The notes under the pieces were generated by a model that saw only the letters and a list, made by a program, of their open reading frames with translations, had not been told where the DNA came from and searched no databases. Of a stretch of 64,000 bases of DNA, positions 32,959 through 63,727 are shown piece after piece (the stretch's first letter is position 1; every line of letters starts with the position of its first letter). This stretch comes from Strongylocentrotus droebachiensis (Eukaryota > Echinodermata > Echinoidea > Camarodonta > Strongylocentrotidae). The stretch spans positions 1-64,000 of the forward strand of contig JAVYIG010007504.1 of the NCBI GenBank assembly GCA_035222895.1, given 5' to 3'. Both the position numbers and the translations under genes were made by a program.

Positions 32959-35900
32959 GCAGCAGTGGGTAGACCCCTAGGAGAGCAATATAGATAGATG
33001 ACGATTTGAAATGTTGCCATTGCTGTACCCATCCCCTGAATACATTCCAATATTAAGTTACCTTAGGATTGCTAATTAAGAATACTGAATAATTTTGTAC
33101 TTCCGTATTTGCAATATATTAGCATGGCATTTGATAGTAGTTATACAATACATTGTAAGATGAAAACACCATTAAAACATTTGGTGAAAGAGATTTGATT
33201 GCACATTGATATATTCAGAGGTATATATGGAGACAACTTCAACAAGCAACAAGTATTTCAACTGTGGAAGCCAAAGAAAAGTAAATATAGAACCAAATGG
33301 TGCATATTGTTCAGCCTTAGCTAAGGTAGGAGCCACCTTATGACATAAAGTTATGAAACATTATGTGATTCAAATTCATTATATTATATTAAAATAAATG
33401 AACTAAGTTACTCTTTCAATCCTGGTATCTTTTCCCAGCTCCTAGGTTGATTGCAACAAATTTCCACGCATTTCTGTTCTCTGCCATTCTAGTACACTCT
33501 TGCAGTGTCATTCCACTTCAGGTCTTAATGTTCTCCCAGTTGGTTCTCTACTTTCCTCTCGGTCTAGTACCTTCAAGTATTTTTTTTCCAAGTTTTATTT
33601 ATTCCACATTTTACAGAAAATATAAACATACATATAAAATAAACAAATTATACAATATAATTGTAGTATAAATGAGTACATATCAATGATTCTCAATTCA
33701 TATAATAGATTAAGTAGAATGTGAGGATCCTATTAAAAAGCAATGCTTGTATAATATAGGTTCCTAATAAAAAAGAAGTAATGTAGATGAAAAACAGTAG
33801 CAGTAGAGAAAGATGTAATTTAGAGGAGAGAATTTAAAACACAATGAAATAAGGACATTTGTATACAAAATAATGCATTCGCACCAATACCCAGAGTCAC
33901 CCAATGAAATGCGTACAGTAGTCAAAATGCGTAGTCACCCAAACAATTTAGTAAGCATAGCACAAAGTAATATGTTTATAAACATTACAAAACCGGAACA
34001 TGCATCATTAATTAACAATTCTAATAAATCCCTCAAGAGACTCTGATGTATTGTAATATGACCCAAATATTCCCCTTTCTCTCTTTAACTTTTGCTATTA
34101 GGATATTTTGTTGAAGCCTCGCCATTCAAATCTTTCCATGATATTCCCGTACCTCGCCGCACTTTTGGTTCTCGCATTGAGTCCTCAGTCTGCGAAAGCA
34201 GAAATTAAGCGTTGAGTTACACACTGTTATCAAGTTGGCCATGAGATGGTGCTGTACAATAAACAGTACCCGCGGGCAGAAAGTTCATCAGTTCAGTATC
34301 GCTTTAAAAACTGGCAGTTAGTGAAATTTTAGGGGTCAGGACTTAGATTTTAGGCACCCATGTGTCCCGGGCACCTGTTAGTGTCGAGCCACGCCATGTA
34401 TCTGAATGATAAATCAACTAAGTTGGGTAGTCGGTGAGAGATTGTTTTTAGATACATGTACTTGTACCTGTAGGAGGCATTTGATATTGGTTGATCTCCG
34501 TTGTTTGGTGTGCCTGTAGGCATTACATTAGTGTGGAGAAATGTATTCCTATTCATTTTTTCTCATTTCATTTCAAGTATTCATTGGAATTCCAATCAGC
34601 CTTGATTGTCTGATATGGTTTGTAGAAAGTGTCGGTGCAACATAATAGCAATTCCATCAAATATTACCAATATCGAGTGGTATTCTGAAAATTCCTATCT
34701 TTCCTTTCAGTGAAGGATCTTATAATTGTCATAACAATGTGCATGTCAATCAAACCAAAAAGTCACTTTTTGTTAGTGCCTGCTCATATATTAATGTGAA
34801 CTTTGATACTGTGTGCGCAATTTTTTGATCAATAACCAATCATATTCAAATTTTATGCATACTTTTGAAGCACAGGTTTTTCTTGACAACCTGAAAGATT
34901 GTCCTGAGGATTGCCAGACATAGCAACACGTTATGTATGCAGACTGGATTCCAAGTATTGTAGTTCATTCATTAATAACAGGTAAATGGAATTTATAACT
35001 TGTCACTAGGCCCCCAGGAAAGAAACATCCATAAATTAGAATACCGGTATGTCAAATGGGTCTACTAAGATATGTTATGACAATCCAAAGATAAAGGGCA
35101 GAATGGAAAGTTTTCTGACACTGCACGGCTCACTATTGACTCTATTCCTTGTGTTTACAGCATGAATTTACAAGAGTAGCCATTATAAGCTGCTGGAAAG
35201 TCATTCACAAACAGAAACTAATTTTCAGGCCTTAATTTGGCTCACAATGAGAATGCTATCTTTTATAGACTCAAGGATATAAATACAAGTTCACATGCTG
35301 CACAGGGTCTATTCAGTACATCATTTACCGTATTTATCATTCATTTAGTACTTTGTTTTATCTTCGATTACATGTACATGTGTATGAAGAGAAAAACCCT
35401 TATGGACAGTGTGCAAAAGCTTTATGTGCTATTTTTATGGTATTCAGTCATGTAGTTCTTTTCTTAGTTCAATGAATATTAGAAACATTTAAAGGTATTA
35501 TCCAGGGGCAAAGAAGGAATAGATAGAAGTGGAATAGGTTTGAATTCTGACTCCACTTGCAAAGTAAACCTTCAAAACATTTACTGAAAATCATGTAAGC
35601 ATGAGGCGAACATGTTGATACTCTGTTGTTCCCCAAATTACATGACTGGTAATGGTAACTGTGTCACTTGCAACTACTTTGGGCCATATTCTCATGAATT
35701 TAAAACCTGATGTTGGGCTTAAGTTTTTTTTTCTCCCTTTAAATTCAGGTTGAAACAGGAAATTAATGCAAAATCTAAGTTTTCCTTTGTTAAACTTAAA
35801 TCTTAGACCAAGGGTCAGGTTTAAATGAATGAGTAAAATGAGGGATCGGGTAACTTTGTCTCAGATTCTGAAAACAATATCCTGGATTTAGCTCATGCTG

Positions 35901-38024
35901 CAATGATAATTATAAACCTTTAGGTCAGTCAGGAACCCAATGACTTCTACACGCCGATCGCCTATCTGATTATCAAGATATTTATGATTGGAAATCAAAT
36001 TTTGCGTTTTCCTAACATTTTCCTAACACTACAGTCTATTGGGGAAAACGAGTATGGTAAAACCGGTCACTCAAAGGTTTTTACTTTTTTGAGGCACTTC
36101 TTGATCATTTTGAAGCGCAATTTTTTTAAGGCTTCAATATTACACAATATCACACGACACTGATAACATGTAGGGCTGTGCATCTCAGATTTATCATTGT
36201 TAAACGATGCCTTTAAGCCTAAACAATACAACTTCCATTTATAGTCCTAATTGGAACATGTAGGAATTACTTCTAGTTTAATTAATTGTGACATCTAATC
36301 TTCCTCTGTTGAAGGTCCATTCTGGTGACAGGCATGGCACGGCGTAGTCTCTAGCCTTCATACCCTTTGCAACCTGCTACGAAATACAATGCCGTGATTG
36401 CATTACAATTAATCCGCCCCCCCCCCCCCCCCTTAAAAAATTCCCCTCAATAAGTTTGTCTAGATGCTTACTAATTAATCATGTTTGATACCTTTCCTTC
36501 TTGGTTTTAGGAAATGAAATTTGAAAAAAATATTTCATTTTCATAAATCAATCCTGGATACCTTAAATATTCAGCATATTTTATTTATTTTTTATTTATG
36601 TGCTAGTTGTTTGTATATATTCATTTCTTGTAATTCCAACTTAAAAACTAAGAGATATGAAGTGCTATTCATAGAAGCTGTACTTATTGAAATATATTTA
36701 TTGTTCTTAGAATACAGAGTTTGTATTTTCTTACAGATTGTTGAATATAATCTTCATTGTAATAGACGCTTTTATCTATGCCGCATTGTGCAATTCATGT
36801 ACTCGAAACTGGGGCTTCAAACCTTATATTCTATTTATTGTGTGAATTTTGTACATTATTTTTTTCCTTTTTTCCCTATGAATCTGTAACTGTATGTTCC
36901 ATGCAATAGTCCACAATATGAACATATTTCAATTTTGTGTTCCTCATGTTTGTGCAAGTTCCATAGATTGCTACATGCAATCATGCAAGCTCAAACTCAT
37001 ATTTTTAGCGTCATTTAATTTATTTAAAAAAAAATAGATCAACAATAGCATATGCAGGTGTGATTTTTTCCATAGCCTATATCCCTTTCAGGATATCTTC
37101 TTCAAATTGACAACAATAATATTTTCTTCTATTACTAAGTTCTAATAAAATTGAATGTCTCTGAAAACAATATGGGTAGCAACTCTGTCAAAAACTTGAA
37201 AAATGTTGCCAATTTGATCGAAAACAATGATTTTGAACCTCTCAATGTGTTGCCGATTAGAGGATTATAAAGCTTTTTTTATTTTTTTAAATTCCTGGCA
37301 TCAAGCACAATATGATCATGCGAAATAAACGGACTCAGTGTGTGCATAAATTTTCCTCTTTTCTACTCATGTAGATATATTTTTTTAGGGCTCTAAATCA
37401 AAAGTAATTGAGCCAAAGCACTGTCTGGACAGAGATAGGCAAGCATACCTTATGTAGAGATGATAGGGTATGTGCCTCTAAGCTAAGTGTTTGGGCAAAG
37501 TAAGTATTATAAAAGTAATACATGAAAATAGTGAAAGTCATTGTGTTCAATTATTAATAAAGGGTCAAAGTTCACTCACTGTATCTGCTAAAAAATTGCA
37601 TACCATTTGAAAACGGTCATTTGTACGCGCTTGCACAGTCAATTGTTATAATTTGCTACACTGTAAATACAATGATTGATACACAGATGCTTTAAAATGA
37701 GAGCTAAATTCAATATATATTACTTCTTTATACTTATTTCATAGATTCTATACTACTATAATTATGTATATGTATTCAGATATATTAAAGCACACACAAA
37801 AAAGGTTTAAGATTCATGCACCTGGGCATTAATGCACTTGAATAAAATTCTTACAAATTTATGTGATCAGGACAATAAAGGCTACATTGCACAAATTGAA
37901 TTATTTTACATTTGATCGAGTCATGTTCTTCTTTCTTTCCGTTTGTTTGTATTTTCATCATAGTTTTTCCATCATTGACAGAATGTATATGTTTTAGCAT
38001 TATGGATCTTTTTTCCCCCAAACA
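32959..38024. other. AT-rich intergenic stretch, no gene seen
   Basis: No protein family or exon recognised. A weak foldback lies near 35691-35843 (ATTTAAAACCTGA versus TCAGGTTTAAAT), and a LINE-tail-like A/T segment near 33580-33670. TTC39 3'UTR could extend into the left part. AT-rich frames such as the one at 36521-36889 have no credible content. Confidence 0.5.
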
Positions 38025-38152
38025 TATTGGCCCGAATTCACAAGGGAGGTTTGTCGACAAACCTTGGTTTTCGTACGTCATATGACGCGTTTTTACGCGT
38101 TTTTTACAAACCTGGTTTGTAAAGAAAACCTCCTTTGTGAATTGGGCCAATA
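38025..38152. mobile_element. small foldback MITE
   Basis: Ends ATTGGCCCGAATTCACAA and the inverse TTGTGAATTGGGCCAAT; the interior has GGAGGTTTGT and its inverse. Confidence 0.7.
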
Positions 38153-38508
38153 TTATCATCAAGCAAAGCAGACTTTAATATTTTTAAAGTTAATTGTGTA
38201 TAATATTTAAGATTCAGACTGTATATATTGAGGTTGAACTATACCAAACTTGTGACTGAGCAAAAATTAATCTGATTTTGAAATGATAAAACTGAATTTG
38301 GATACGGATTGTTGTATTGCATGCAAAATGGTTACTTATAATTTTCATTTTTTTTAAGAAAAACTTAAGGGAAAAGGGCGTTTAAAGTATGTAGGCTATC
38401 AAAGCAATCTGAATTTTAAGTAATTGTGCAAGGTGACAAAAGGATGATTAGAAATCCATGCAGGATTTCTGTGAAGGGATTATCAGATTGCCCCAAAACT
38501 TGGCACAA
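38153..38508. other. spacer without recognised features
   Basis: AT-rich; nothing found. Confidence 0.4.
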
Positions 38509-38741
38509 TAAGGCCTAAAAAAGAAGATGTTGTATTGCCCTTTAGGTGCCAAAACATGGGTCGGTCGGTCGCAAATCAAAAATCCCTCTTTGGGCTAATA
38601 TTTTTCAATTTTGAATGCTTTAATACATTTTTTTTCTCTAAAAGATGGTTTATTTTTTAATTTTTTTTAAAGCAGACCGTCGATTTCAAAAATTTGGGTC
38701 GGTCGCAAAGGGCAATACAACATCTTTATTTTTAGGCCTAA
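38509..38741. mobile_element. MITE with TAA target duplication (PIF/Harbinger-like)
   Basis: Element 38512-38738, ends GGCCTAAAAA and TTTTTAGGCC, arms about 33 bp running into TGTTGTATTGCCCTTT. TAA flanks both sides. A 3-bp TWA duplication is typical of PIF/Harbinger. Confidence 0.75.
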
Positions 38742-39694
38742 TCAAGTACATTCTGTTTTTTATTTTATTAAAGTTACAGGAGTTCAAAGTGAAACTAGTA
38801 CCCGTAGACCACATGTACTGAGAAAGTAAATTTAGATTACAACAAACTTGAGATGAGGTCAACAAAACGCTGCCAAAAATCACACTTTTAGATAATTTGG
38901 TGCATCCTAATTATGAAATTACATGGAAGAGAGTAGATTCTTTTAGGAAATGCTAAGAACTAAAATTTGACCACCCTGACCAAGCGCATCTGACTTCTGT
39001 ACTGAGCTCTAATTGAATGTAATGTTTTATGGTTATTATTTGTGTACAGTTATCTGCATCAGTTGAATGTTGGAAATGCAAAATGCAAAGTTTTGGAAAA
39101 TTTTGATAATTTGATGGATAGTAATTCTTTGAAATTATTTGGATGCCCCCATGGATGTATTATAAACACTAGAAGATTGAGCCCCTAAAACACTTGCTCC
39201 CGGTAAATTTCAAATAGCGTTTGAGGCAATTCTATGGTAGCTACGACTATGAAAATATCAGAATATGCAGCTCTGATATATAATATCCAAACGGGAATAG
39301 CGAATTGGTCGATTGCAGTCATGAATTGTTTTAAAGATAAAGTAATATCGGTCTTGAGAGGGAGCTGTACAACATAAATTTTGTTTATTATTTACAATTT
39401 TATCACTTAAAACTTGATTTCAACCACGACAACGATCATTGAATATTGTAAAATCGCATATTCTTCTAATATGTTCATTTGAACTAGATTCATGACCCCA
39501 TACCAAAACTTTGTATTACCTTCAAGAAGATTCAACTTGACAATTTGGCTAATGCAAATTTGAGTTATCCAGAGTTAAGTGTAATTCTGTCATCACCCCA
39601 TAGCATAGCTTATCTTGCCATATAAGGTCTTATTCTACAGCACTGGAATATAAACACAAAATAACACACAGCCATTTCTTTTACTGAGTTGTGT

Positions 39695-39700
39695 TTTATT
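39695..39700 (-). promoter_or_regulatory. candidate poly(A) signal for the AMPK alpha gene
   Basis: AATAAA on the minus strand, 4.2 kb beyond the stop codon. Other TTTATT/ATTTA runs occur nearby, so this is only one option. Confidence 0.25.
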
Positions 39701-41009
39701 TCATACAATATACAATATACAATTCCAACCATACCTGAACACACATGATATAATCCTAGGCATGCATACAAACATAGCTCGACAGGAAAGTATTTTCAAT
39801 TTTGACATTTTTACAAGACGAGGAAGCACAGAAAGAAGGGCTCAAAATTGATGACAACTTTATCAAGCCAAAGAGACATTCTATAATTCCAATTTTGAAA
39901 AATAAACGGCACAATTGCAGTCATTTATAATAAATTTGTCTTTGCAATCTAAAATTGATGAATGATTTCTATTAACGAAATATCTGCTTGCTTTCAAATC
40001 TTGTTTTCTCCTCTATATTTGTTTTGTTTTTCTTGCTTGCTATAATCAATGTAATATATACCTTGTATTCTATAACACACTGTGTCACGGACATGGGTTT
40101 TACACGTTGGCTTTTTTATTCATGTTGTTACAACAGCCATTTTGAATAAAGATGAGACATTTTTTCTAAATTTTTCTTGAACATGGACCACAAAAAGCCA
40201 TTTGACTTTACTTAGATAAAGCATCAACATGTACATGTACAATATGCATATATTAAAGTGGCATGCTAATTTATAAAACATGTAGTGAGTACAGGAGACA
40301 TGTTCACAAATGTATTGAAACTCAGAAATATGTTTAAAAGGGACGCTCACACCCTTTCACCATCAAGGAAAAATAAAAGCAGAGAAATTGAGATTCATTA
40401 ATTTTGCATCTTCAAAATGACAAATTTCAGGATTCTTCACTTTAATAACTTGACATTTTCCATAAATCTTGTGTTCAAATTTCTTTTTCTGTGATCACAA
40501 AAAAATATTCACAGCTTTGTAACTGAAACCAAGTTATATTTGCCTCTGAAAAATACAGACACAAACAAATGCATGCATATTGGATATATCAAGAGATTAG
40601 TATAGCACTATGTGCAACAAACTTTTAGTAAACGCACAATCAACATCTATTTCATATATATCTACACTTTGAGTAGTACTTCCAACTTTGACATTACCGA
40701 CCCAAGAGGTCATTTTCAAATGACCTTTGTCTCTCAAATGAAATAATAATAATAGTAATAATAATGATAATAATAATAATCTTTTAAAGTCCACTCCAAA
40801 TGACTTATATATATATATATATGTGTTAATAAGAAAGTTACTCTTCAACTGTTTGAATTTCTCATTTCTTATGAGAACCAAGATTTTAAGGGTCGTAACA
40901 AAGCAAATTTGGATCCAGGGGGCCCAAAAGACCCCCTCCTTTTAAGGAAAGATCGTAAAAAAACATTTTCCAGGTGTAAAAACGCCTTCCCCCACTCCCA
41001 TTAAGCAAG

Positions 41010-41011
41010 CA

Positions 41012-41056
<45 letters not shown>

Positions 41057-41082
41057 AAGAGAGAAAGAAAGAGAGAAAGAGA
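41010..41082. repeat. (GA)n microsatellite
   Basis: GA repeats grading into GAAAGA variants. Confidence 0.95.
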
Positions 41083-42185
41083 AGGGGGAAAAGGAAAATA
41101 ATATGCAAATATAAGCCTCTCTTGGAGTAACATCCCCCCCCCCCCCCCATCCCGCCCCTTTGGGGCACTTGGGAGGGATGACATGATCCCCAGATCTGCT
41201 CCTGCCAAGTTTGAGACTCCTCTCAAAACATCTATGAGTTACAGGGTGATTTGTACCGCGATATAAGCAGGATTGTTATCTATCCTTTAATAAAATCAAC
41301 ATATATGTTTCTCTTGCTAACATTCATCATTTTAAAAGGCATTCTAAAAGACAAATAAACTATCTCCGGCATAATTAGGCCTATATGATTTTATGGTAAT
41401 TTGAACAGAGGAGTAAGGTATATGAAGAATTAACATAATTCTTTCAAAAGATTGAACATGAATGTTTTAAAACTAAATATTCATAATTGTTTCTAATGAG
41501 ATACCGGTATACAAAAAATAATTTCCTCTTGCGATCATGTGCAAACATTCAATAGTACCTTCACACAGAGTCCCAAAGTGCCTGTATACACACCCCAAGA
41601 GTTCTATCTTTCAGATCAACTGTCTTTACACTGTACATATCGGTCTGGCATAGCATCAGCACTCGTATAAACATTTTACTATGTACATATTTCAAGTTTC
41701 AAGTGGGAGCCTTAATTACATATCTTTATCTCGAATTGCATCAAAAATATAATTGGTATTCTATAATTTCAAAGTTCTAAATCATACTAAACCTTTTAGG
41801 CCAATATGGTCTTATATTTATATCATCTTTTGTATTACAATAATACTTATTTCATCATTTGTCTATGCCAATGTGACCATGTCAAATAATGATTGCAAAA
41901 ATAAAAATCAAACATCAAAGCAATCAATGAAATTACAGAGAAGTATCTCTACAACTTTTCTTTAAAATTGTGATTCATTTGTCTCAACACAAACTGTCAA
42001 TGTGAGAACATATCTTATTGACCACAGACAGTGGTCATGATTTTGAAACAAAGTTTAAGAAAAATAAATACAAATATTTCTGTTTCATGTTACACATTCG
42101 TTGAAATGCTGTTTGCATTTTTCAATATGATCTACACATCAAACATTTTTTCTTCAAAAAATCAAACCAATAATTTTTTCATCAT

Positions 42186-42275
42186 ACAGTCAAACCCGTC
42201 TATAGCGACCGCCCACAGGAAACACAAAAGTGGCCTTTGTAGACAGGTGGTCACTAAAGCAGGACTTGATGAAAG
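42186..42275. mobile_element. MITE, family C copy
   Basis: ACAGTCAAACCCGTCTATAG and an inverse TAGACAGGTGGTCACTAAAG; short version of the 30242-30432 family. Confidence 0.6.
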
Positions 42276-43238
42276 TCAAATTACATTAAGCTGAGTAGAT
42301 ACAATACAGCTTATAAGAAAATAAAATCAGCAATTTTCGTTCATCTTTCGATTGACACAAGAGGGCATATATAACCTTTGCATTCATTTCATCTCATAAT
42401 AGAAACCGTCAAATTGGTCCAATATACATCCAGACTGAATGAAGAAGCTGCATTTTTACTACAAACCTCAATTCCAATTCCAATTCCAATTTGTTAGTCC
42501 CTAAACATCAGCCTGTAAAGCCATGATAATGAATATAAACTATAAACAAATCCACTTTGTGATTTTCCAATTATACTCCTTTCACATAATGAACATCCAC
42601 TCTGTTTCTTGATATTTTTTCTTTTCATGAACAATTTGGTTTGTTTTTCAACAAAATCACCTGAATAGCCCTTGATGTACCACCTCCATTTACATACACC
42701 TAATACATCCTAATATGACATCAAATATAGAGTACTGTAAAAGTGATATAGTTTTAGATTTTTCTCATTTTCAGTGTTAACTAGAAGAAATTAGAATAAA
42801 TCTGCTTTAAGATTTAAAAGCAGGCCAAATATTACCTCCTTAATATCACGTTATTCCCTCAGTTGTTTGGTTGATGATTCTTAGTCGCCTATCCAAAAAC
42901 AATCCTGTACATTTCTTACAAGTTTAAGATATCAACTACTGTTATTTGTATGAAGGGTTTTGCGCTAACCGGAAAAATCAGTGTATATTTAATACGCTTT
43001 GCACAAAAGTACCTGGATGACCTTGTCAAATTTTTACAATTATCACAGTTTGAGGTTTGTGAACTCATAAATTGTGATAACTTGTTTAGATACGGTAGGC
43101 TGCGAGAATGGATGTCTGCATGCAGCTCTTGCAAATTGCTCCAGTAAGAACAGAAATGAGGTTTTCCTCCCTGTGTTTGATGTTGAAGTTAATACCCCAA
43201 AAAAAAAGGATGTCATGGGTACAAGTTGATGTACTTAT

Positions 43239-43727
43239 GGTGCATTCAAGCGACAATTTTTCACGCTAGAAACACGGCTTTCAAAGACGTTTAGTTTAAA
43301 ACCAATTGCGTTCAAGTGATTTCAAGCGATTTTTCGTCGGTCGTGAAAATAAACGTGTTTCAAAACGCAAACATGAAACACTGAAAAAGATGCGTTTGTA
43401 TCGTAATTCTGCACGTTCGCTAAAAATCGCTTGAACGCAACGAGATGCCAATCAAGATTCTGTAACGTCATCATCGTGGCCTGCTACCGGTTTGGCTGAC
43501 AGTCGACCGTAAACAAATTCAGAAAGCATGTGGCGAAGTTGACCTATACTTCCTGGGTCAAACTGCGCAGTGTGATAAGCAGTGGCTGGGTTTGAAATGA
43601 GCGAGAATCAGCTTTGATGAAAAAATCGCTTTGACACTCTCCTGCAGTAACCATGTATTTTAACATTTTATTGAATTTTTAATTCATGTTTGTGATTCTA
43701 ATGTCAAAAAAATCGCTTGAACGCACC
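43239..43727. mobile_element. MITE with GGTGCATTCAAGCGA ends
   Basis: Ends GGTGCATTCAAGCGACAATT and the inverse TCGCTTGAACGCACC, about 490 bp. The end motif GCGTTCAAGTGATTTC recurs inside. It lies just past the AMPK stop codon, probably in its 3'UTR. Confidence 0.75.
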
Positions 43728-43884
43728 CTAGATTTAATATGATATTGCTTTTCTTTTGAGAGATACAAGGGAATATCGCACTTGCTTTCAAGAAAGGCAT
43801 CGACTCTGTTTAGAACATGGATTAACGCCGTTCTGGCTCTGAAAGGGTGTCGATGCCTCTGGTTCGCCCTCTGGATCATCCTCC

Positions 43885-61088
<17,204 letters not shown>

Positions 61089-61574
61089 TTTGTTTTTTCA
61101 GCTCGTAAGTTTCTCGATATCTATCTCGTGTTTACGTGCCGAATTATTCCGATGCCGTTCGGGCTCAGTTCGGGCTCATATTCGAGGTCAATTGCTCAAG
61201 CTTTGTCAGTATTTATAATATTTGTACGGTTCTTTTTATATATAAATTGTTATCAATTTTATTAATCATAAAATATAAATTGAAATTAGATTATTACAAG
61301 TATTATATTATTAAAAAGAAATTATCGACATGAATCAATAAGCATTTAATATTTTTGTATTCAATTTAAGGATTGGCAACATTTGAACGCGCGCAAGCAC
61401 GTGCAGATTTGTTGATCAACATTGCAAAAGCGCGCGCCGTGCCATGGATTAGAGTTAGATAGCTAGCTGGACATAAAGGTCGAGCACGAAGGCGTGATCT
61501 CGGCGCAGCGGCCCCAAAGTTTCGGCCAAGCTTTTCCAGAGAGTACTGATACAACTTGTTGAACTTATGAAACC
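61089..61574. promoter_or_regulatory. putative bidirectional promoter of AMPK alpha and ARMC7
   Basis: 486 bp between the two divergent start codons must hold both 5'UTRs and at least the core promoters, unless upstream noncoding exons exist. It has CpG-rich pieces (AACGCGCGCAAGCACGTGC, AAAGCGCGCGCCGTGCC), an E-box CACGTG at 61398-61403, and an AT-rich middle (61205-61330). Confidence 0.6.
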
Positions 61575-61683
61575 ATGTTTGGCTCAAGGGAAAGGCTTGA
61601 AGCTCGCACACCAGTCGATGGGATTGGGAGATTACAGCATCTACAAAACTTGGTGACCGAGTTTCAACAAACACAAGACGATG
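61575..61683 (+). CDS. ARMC7: ARMC7 exon 1
   Basis: 109 nt from ATG. Encodes [20 protein letters not shown]; donor GTATTT (weak). Confidence 0.9.
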
Positions 61684-63727
61684 GTATTTTTTCCCTTTCT
61701 ATATTTAGCCTTTCGAGGGACTTTATTTAGAGTCTAGACTCTAATTGTTCATACCTATTTACAACAGTGTTTATATACAGAATTCATGCAATTGTAACAT
61801 ATCATGTATAAACCCTAGATCTAGAAACGTGAAACTAATGTGACATAATCACTAACTAAAAGACTTATTAACTAATAGAGTAGCTAGATCTAGACTATTC
61901 CCCATCCAGAAATAGGTCTATATCAGGATATAGATCTACAACATCGTGTATTAAGGTAAAGTAAAAGTAAAGTATACCCTCATACTCAAAGTAAAACTCC
62001 CCCATTGTTCCCTTGTGTTTTGTTCGCTTACTCCAAATGGGTATAGTCTACACCTGATGTTGGAAAATGAGGCAGACACAATTTGACAAATTCTTAAAGA
62101 GACAGAAAATTCATTTGTTCAATTAACGGCAGTTTTTTCTTCAGTTTATTTGGTATTTGATTTGAATTTTATTTTATAACTCTTGACTTCTCTCTATTAT
62201 CCTCCAAACTGACCAAAGGGATATTTAATAGTGGTATTATTATTTGCTGTATCCATTTATCTCTATCTATCCATCTGTCATGTCTATCTCTTATGTCCCA
62301 TAGCATTGAAGCCATTGTGGGGCGACAATGAAATGGACCTTGAAACACAAGTACTCCAAACCTTCCTGTCTTCTGCTGTTCTAGTCAGCCACCCAAATGA
62401 TATTCCCATTCACTGCTTGATGTTATCAATATCAGTCCAGTTGGTCTGCCCCTTTTAATTACTGGTACTCTCCCATCAGTTCCTCCTTGCAAGATGATGT
62501 CGTCCAATTAATATTCTTCCAGCTGCATGTCGTAACCACTGTAGCTGTCACAGCTGTTTTGAGATGATCATGTTCCCCTATCCAACTTAAGATTATCTCT
62601 CTCACTTTCTTGGTGGACGTAAGCGCAGCTTTACAAAACATTGACTAATAATAATATTGTTTACTGTTTGTATTCATTCACAGGTTGTAGAGAGCAAGTG
62701 CTGGCAAACTTGGCAAACTTTGCCTATGACCCCCTGAATTATGAGCATATCAGACAGTTGAACGTGATGGATCTATTCCTAGGTAAGTATTGGAGCATTT
62801 ATTTGTTGATTAAAAAAATATATATTTACAATCCCATGGCTATACGATAAGACCATAATATTATTTCAATGCAGTGTTAATTGTCATGCACTATCAACAA
62901 TCAGTTCAATTTCATAGTTTTGATGGTTCATCACATCTTTGAATTTAAAGAAAGAAAGAAAGAGAAGGAAAAAAAAGGGCTACAGCAGTCACTAAATCGG
63001 GCTTGCCTCTTTACTCATTTGAGTTTATTTCTTCACAAATGTGTATCAGTGTACCGGTACTCAATATTGTATACCAATATTTGTTCACATCAAACAGTAT
63101 TTTTTTCAATGTGGTATTTATAAAAATAGAGTTGATAACAAAAGAGAAAGAAAGAAAGAAGAAAAAAAAAGAGATAAAACAAACAATCTTGATATCACAT
63201 ATTGTGATTGGGTAACTTGACAGTTTTTAACAGTGTAGATTGTAGAAGACCCATTAGATACATGTAATTGAAATATTGAATTTCTGTATTGAATACAATT
63301 TATTATTATTTGTATTATTGAATTCTCCAATACCCTTGGTAACATGGGAATAATTGTCAATGTCATTTGTGTTGCATCATCTAAACCCCACGGCCCTGTT
63401 TCATGAACTTGTTATCTATAACAACTGCTAAATTTCTATGATGTATTTGCACTCGATCAGCTGATCAAATGCCACAATTTCAGTAGCTTAGTTATAACAG
63501 TTATTGTAACTTGTTGTATGAAACAGTTAGGGCCGTGATATCAAAACAGGATTACATTTTTTTCAGAAGATTTCTCTTTGTCTCCTGACATGGTTGCATT
63601 AATTTGTTTTGTTTTATTCTTTTGTTTTGATTTGTTTTGTTTCTTTTATTTTTGACAGATACCTTGAGTGAACCATCAGAGAGGCTGGTTGAGTTTGGTA
63701 TCGGCGGACTGTGCAATCTTGCTCTAG
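61575..63727 (+). CDS. ARMC7: armadillo repeat-containing protein 7, first three coding exons
   Basis: Exons 61575-61683, 62684-62782 and 63659-63727 join in frame: [34 protein letters not shown], then [40 protein letters not shown] and [14 protein letters not shown]. This is the ARMC7 order, including [14 protein letters not shown] and VEFxIGGLCNL, the first armadillo repeats. ARMC7 is a small (~200 aa) helical repeat protein of poorly known role. The remaining exons lie beyond the window. The start ATG fits the family N-terminus. Confidence 0.93.
62330..62645 (-). pseudogene. LINE ORF2 C-terminal remnant
   Basis: Minus-strand frames (with shifts) give [17 protein letters not shown], then a GRPTG..DNIKQ segment and [17 protein letters not shown], the usual C-terminal tail of endonuclease-reverse transcriptase LINEs. 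It lies in ARMC7 intron 1. Heavily decayed. Confidence 0.65.
62684..62782 (+). CDS. ARMC7: ARMC7 exon 2
   Basis: 99 nt. Encodes [20 protein letters not shown] and [11 protein letters not shown]; acceptor TTCACAG, donor GTAAGT. Confidence 0.95.
63391..63535. mobile_element. MITE, family B copy
   Basis: CGGCCCTGTTTCATGAAC to GTATGAAACAGTTAGGGCCG; same internal CTAAATTTCTATGA as 24174-24324. Confidence 0.75.
63659..63727 (+). CDS. ARMC7: ARMC7 exon 3
   Basis: 69 nt. Encodes [20 protein letters not shown] and AL; acceptor TTTGACAG, donor GTAACG. Confidence 0.93.

Larger units (their letters stand above)
38742..43238. other. AT-rich stretch, possible AMPK alpha 3'UTR and flank
   Basis: No gene of its own. 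A minus-strand AATAAA lies at 39700-39695; from there up to the AMPK stop (43885) could be a long 3'UTR, as in other animals, but nothing proves it. A (TAA)n run precedes (AT)n at 40803-40822. Confidence 0.4.

Noticed and set aside
36521..36889. 122-aa open frame as a membrane protein gene
   Set aside because: AT-rich sequence gives hydrophobic frames by chance; no motif, splice context or repeat of the family is evident.
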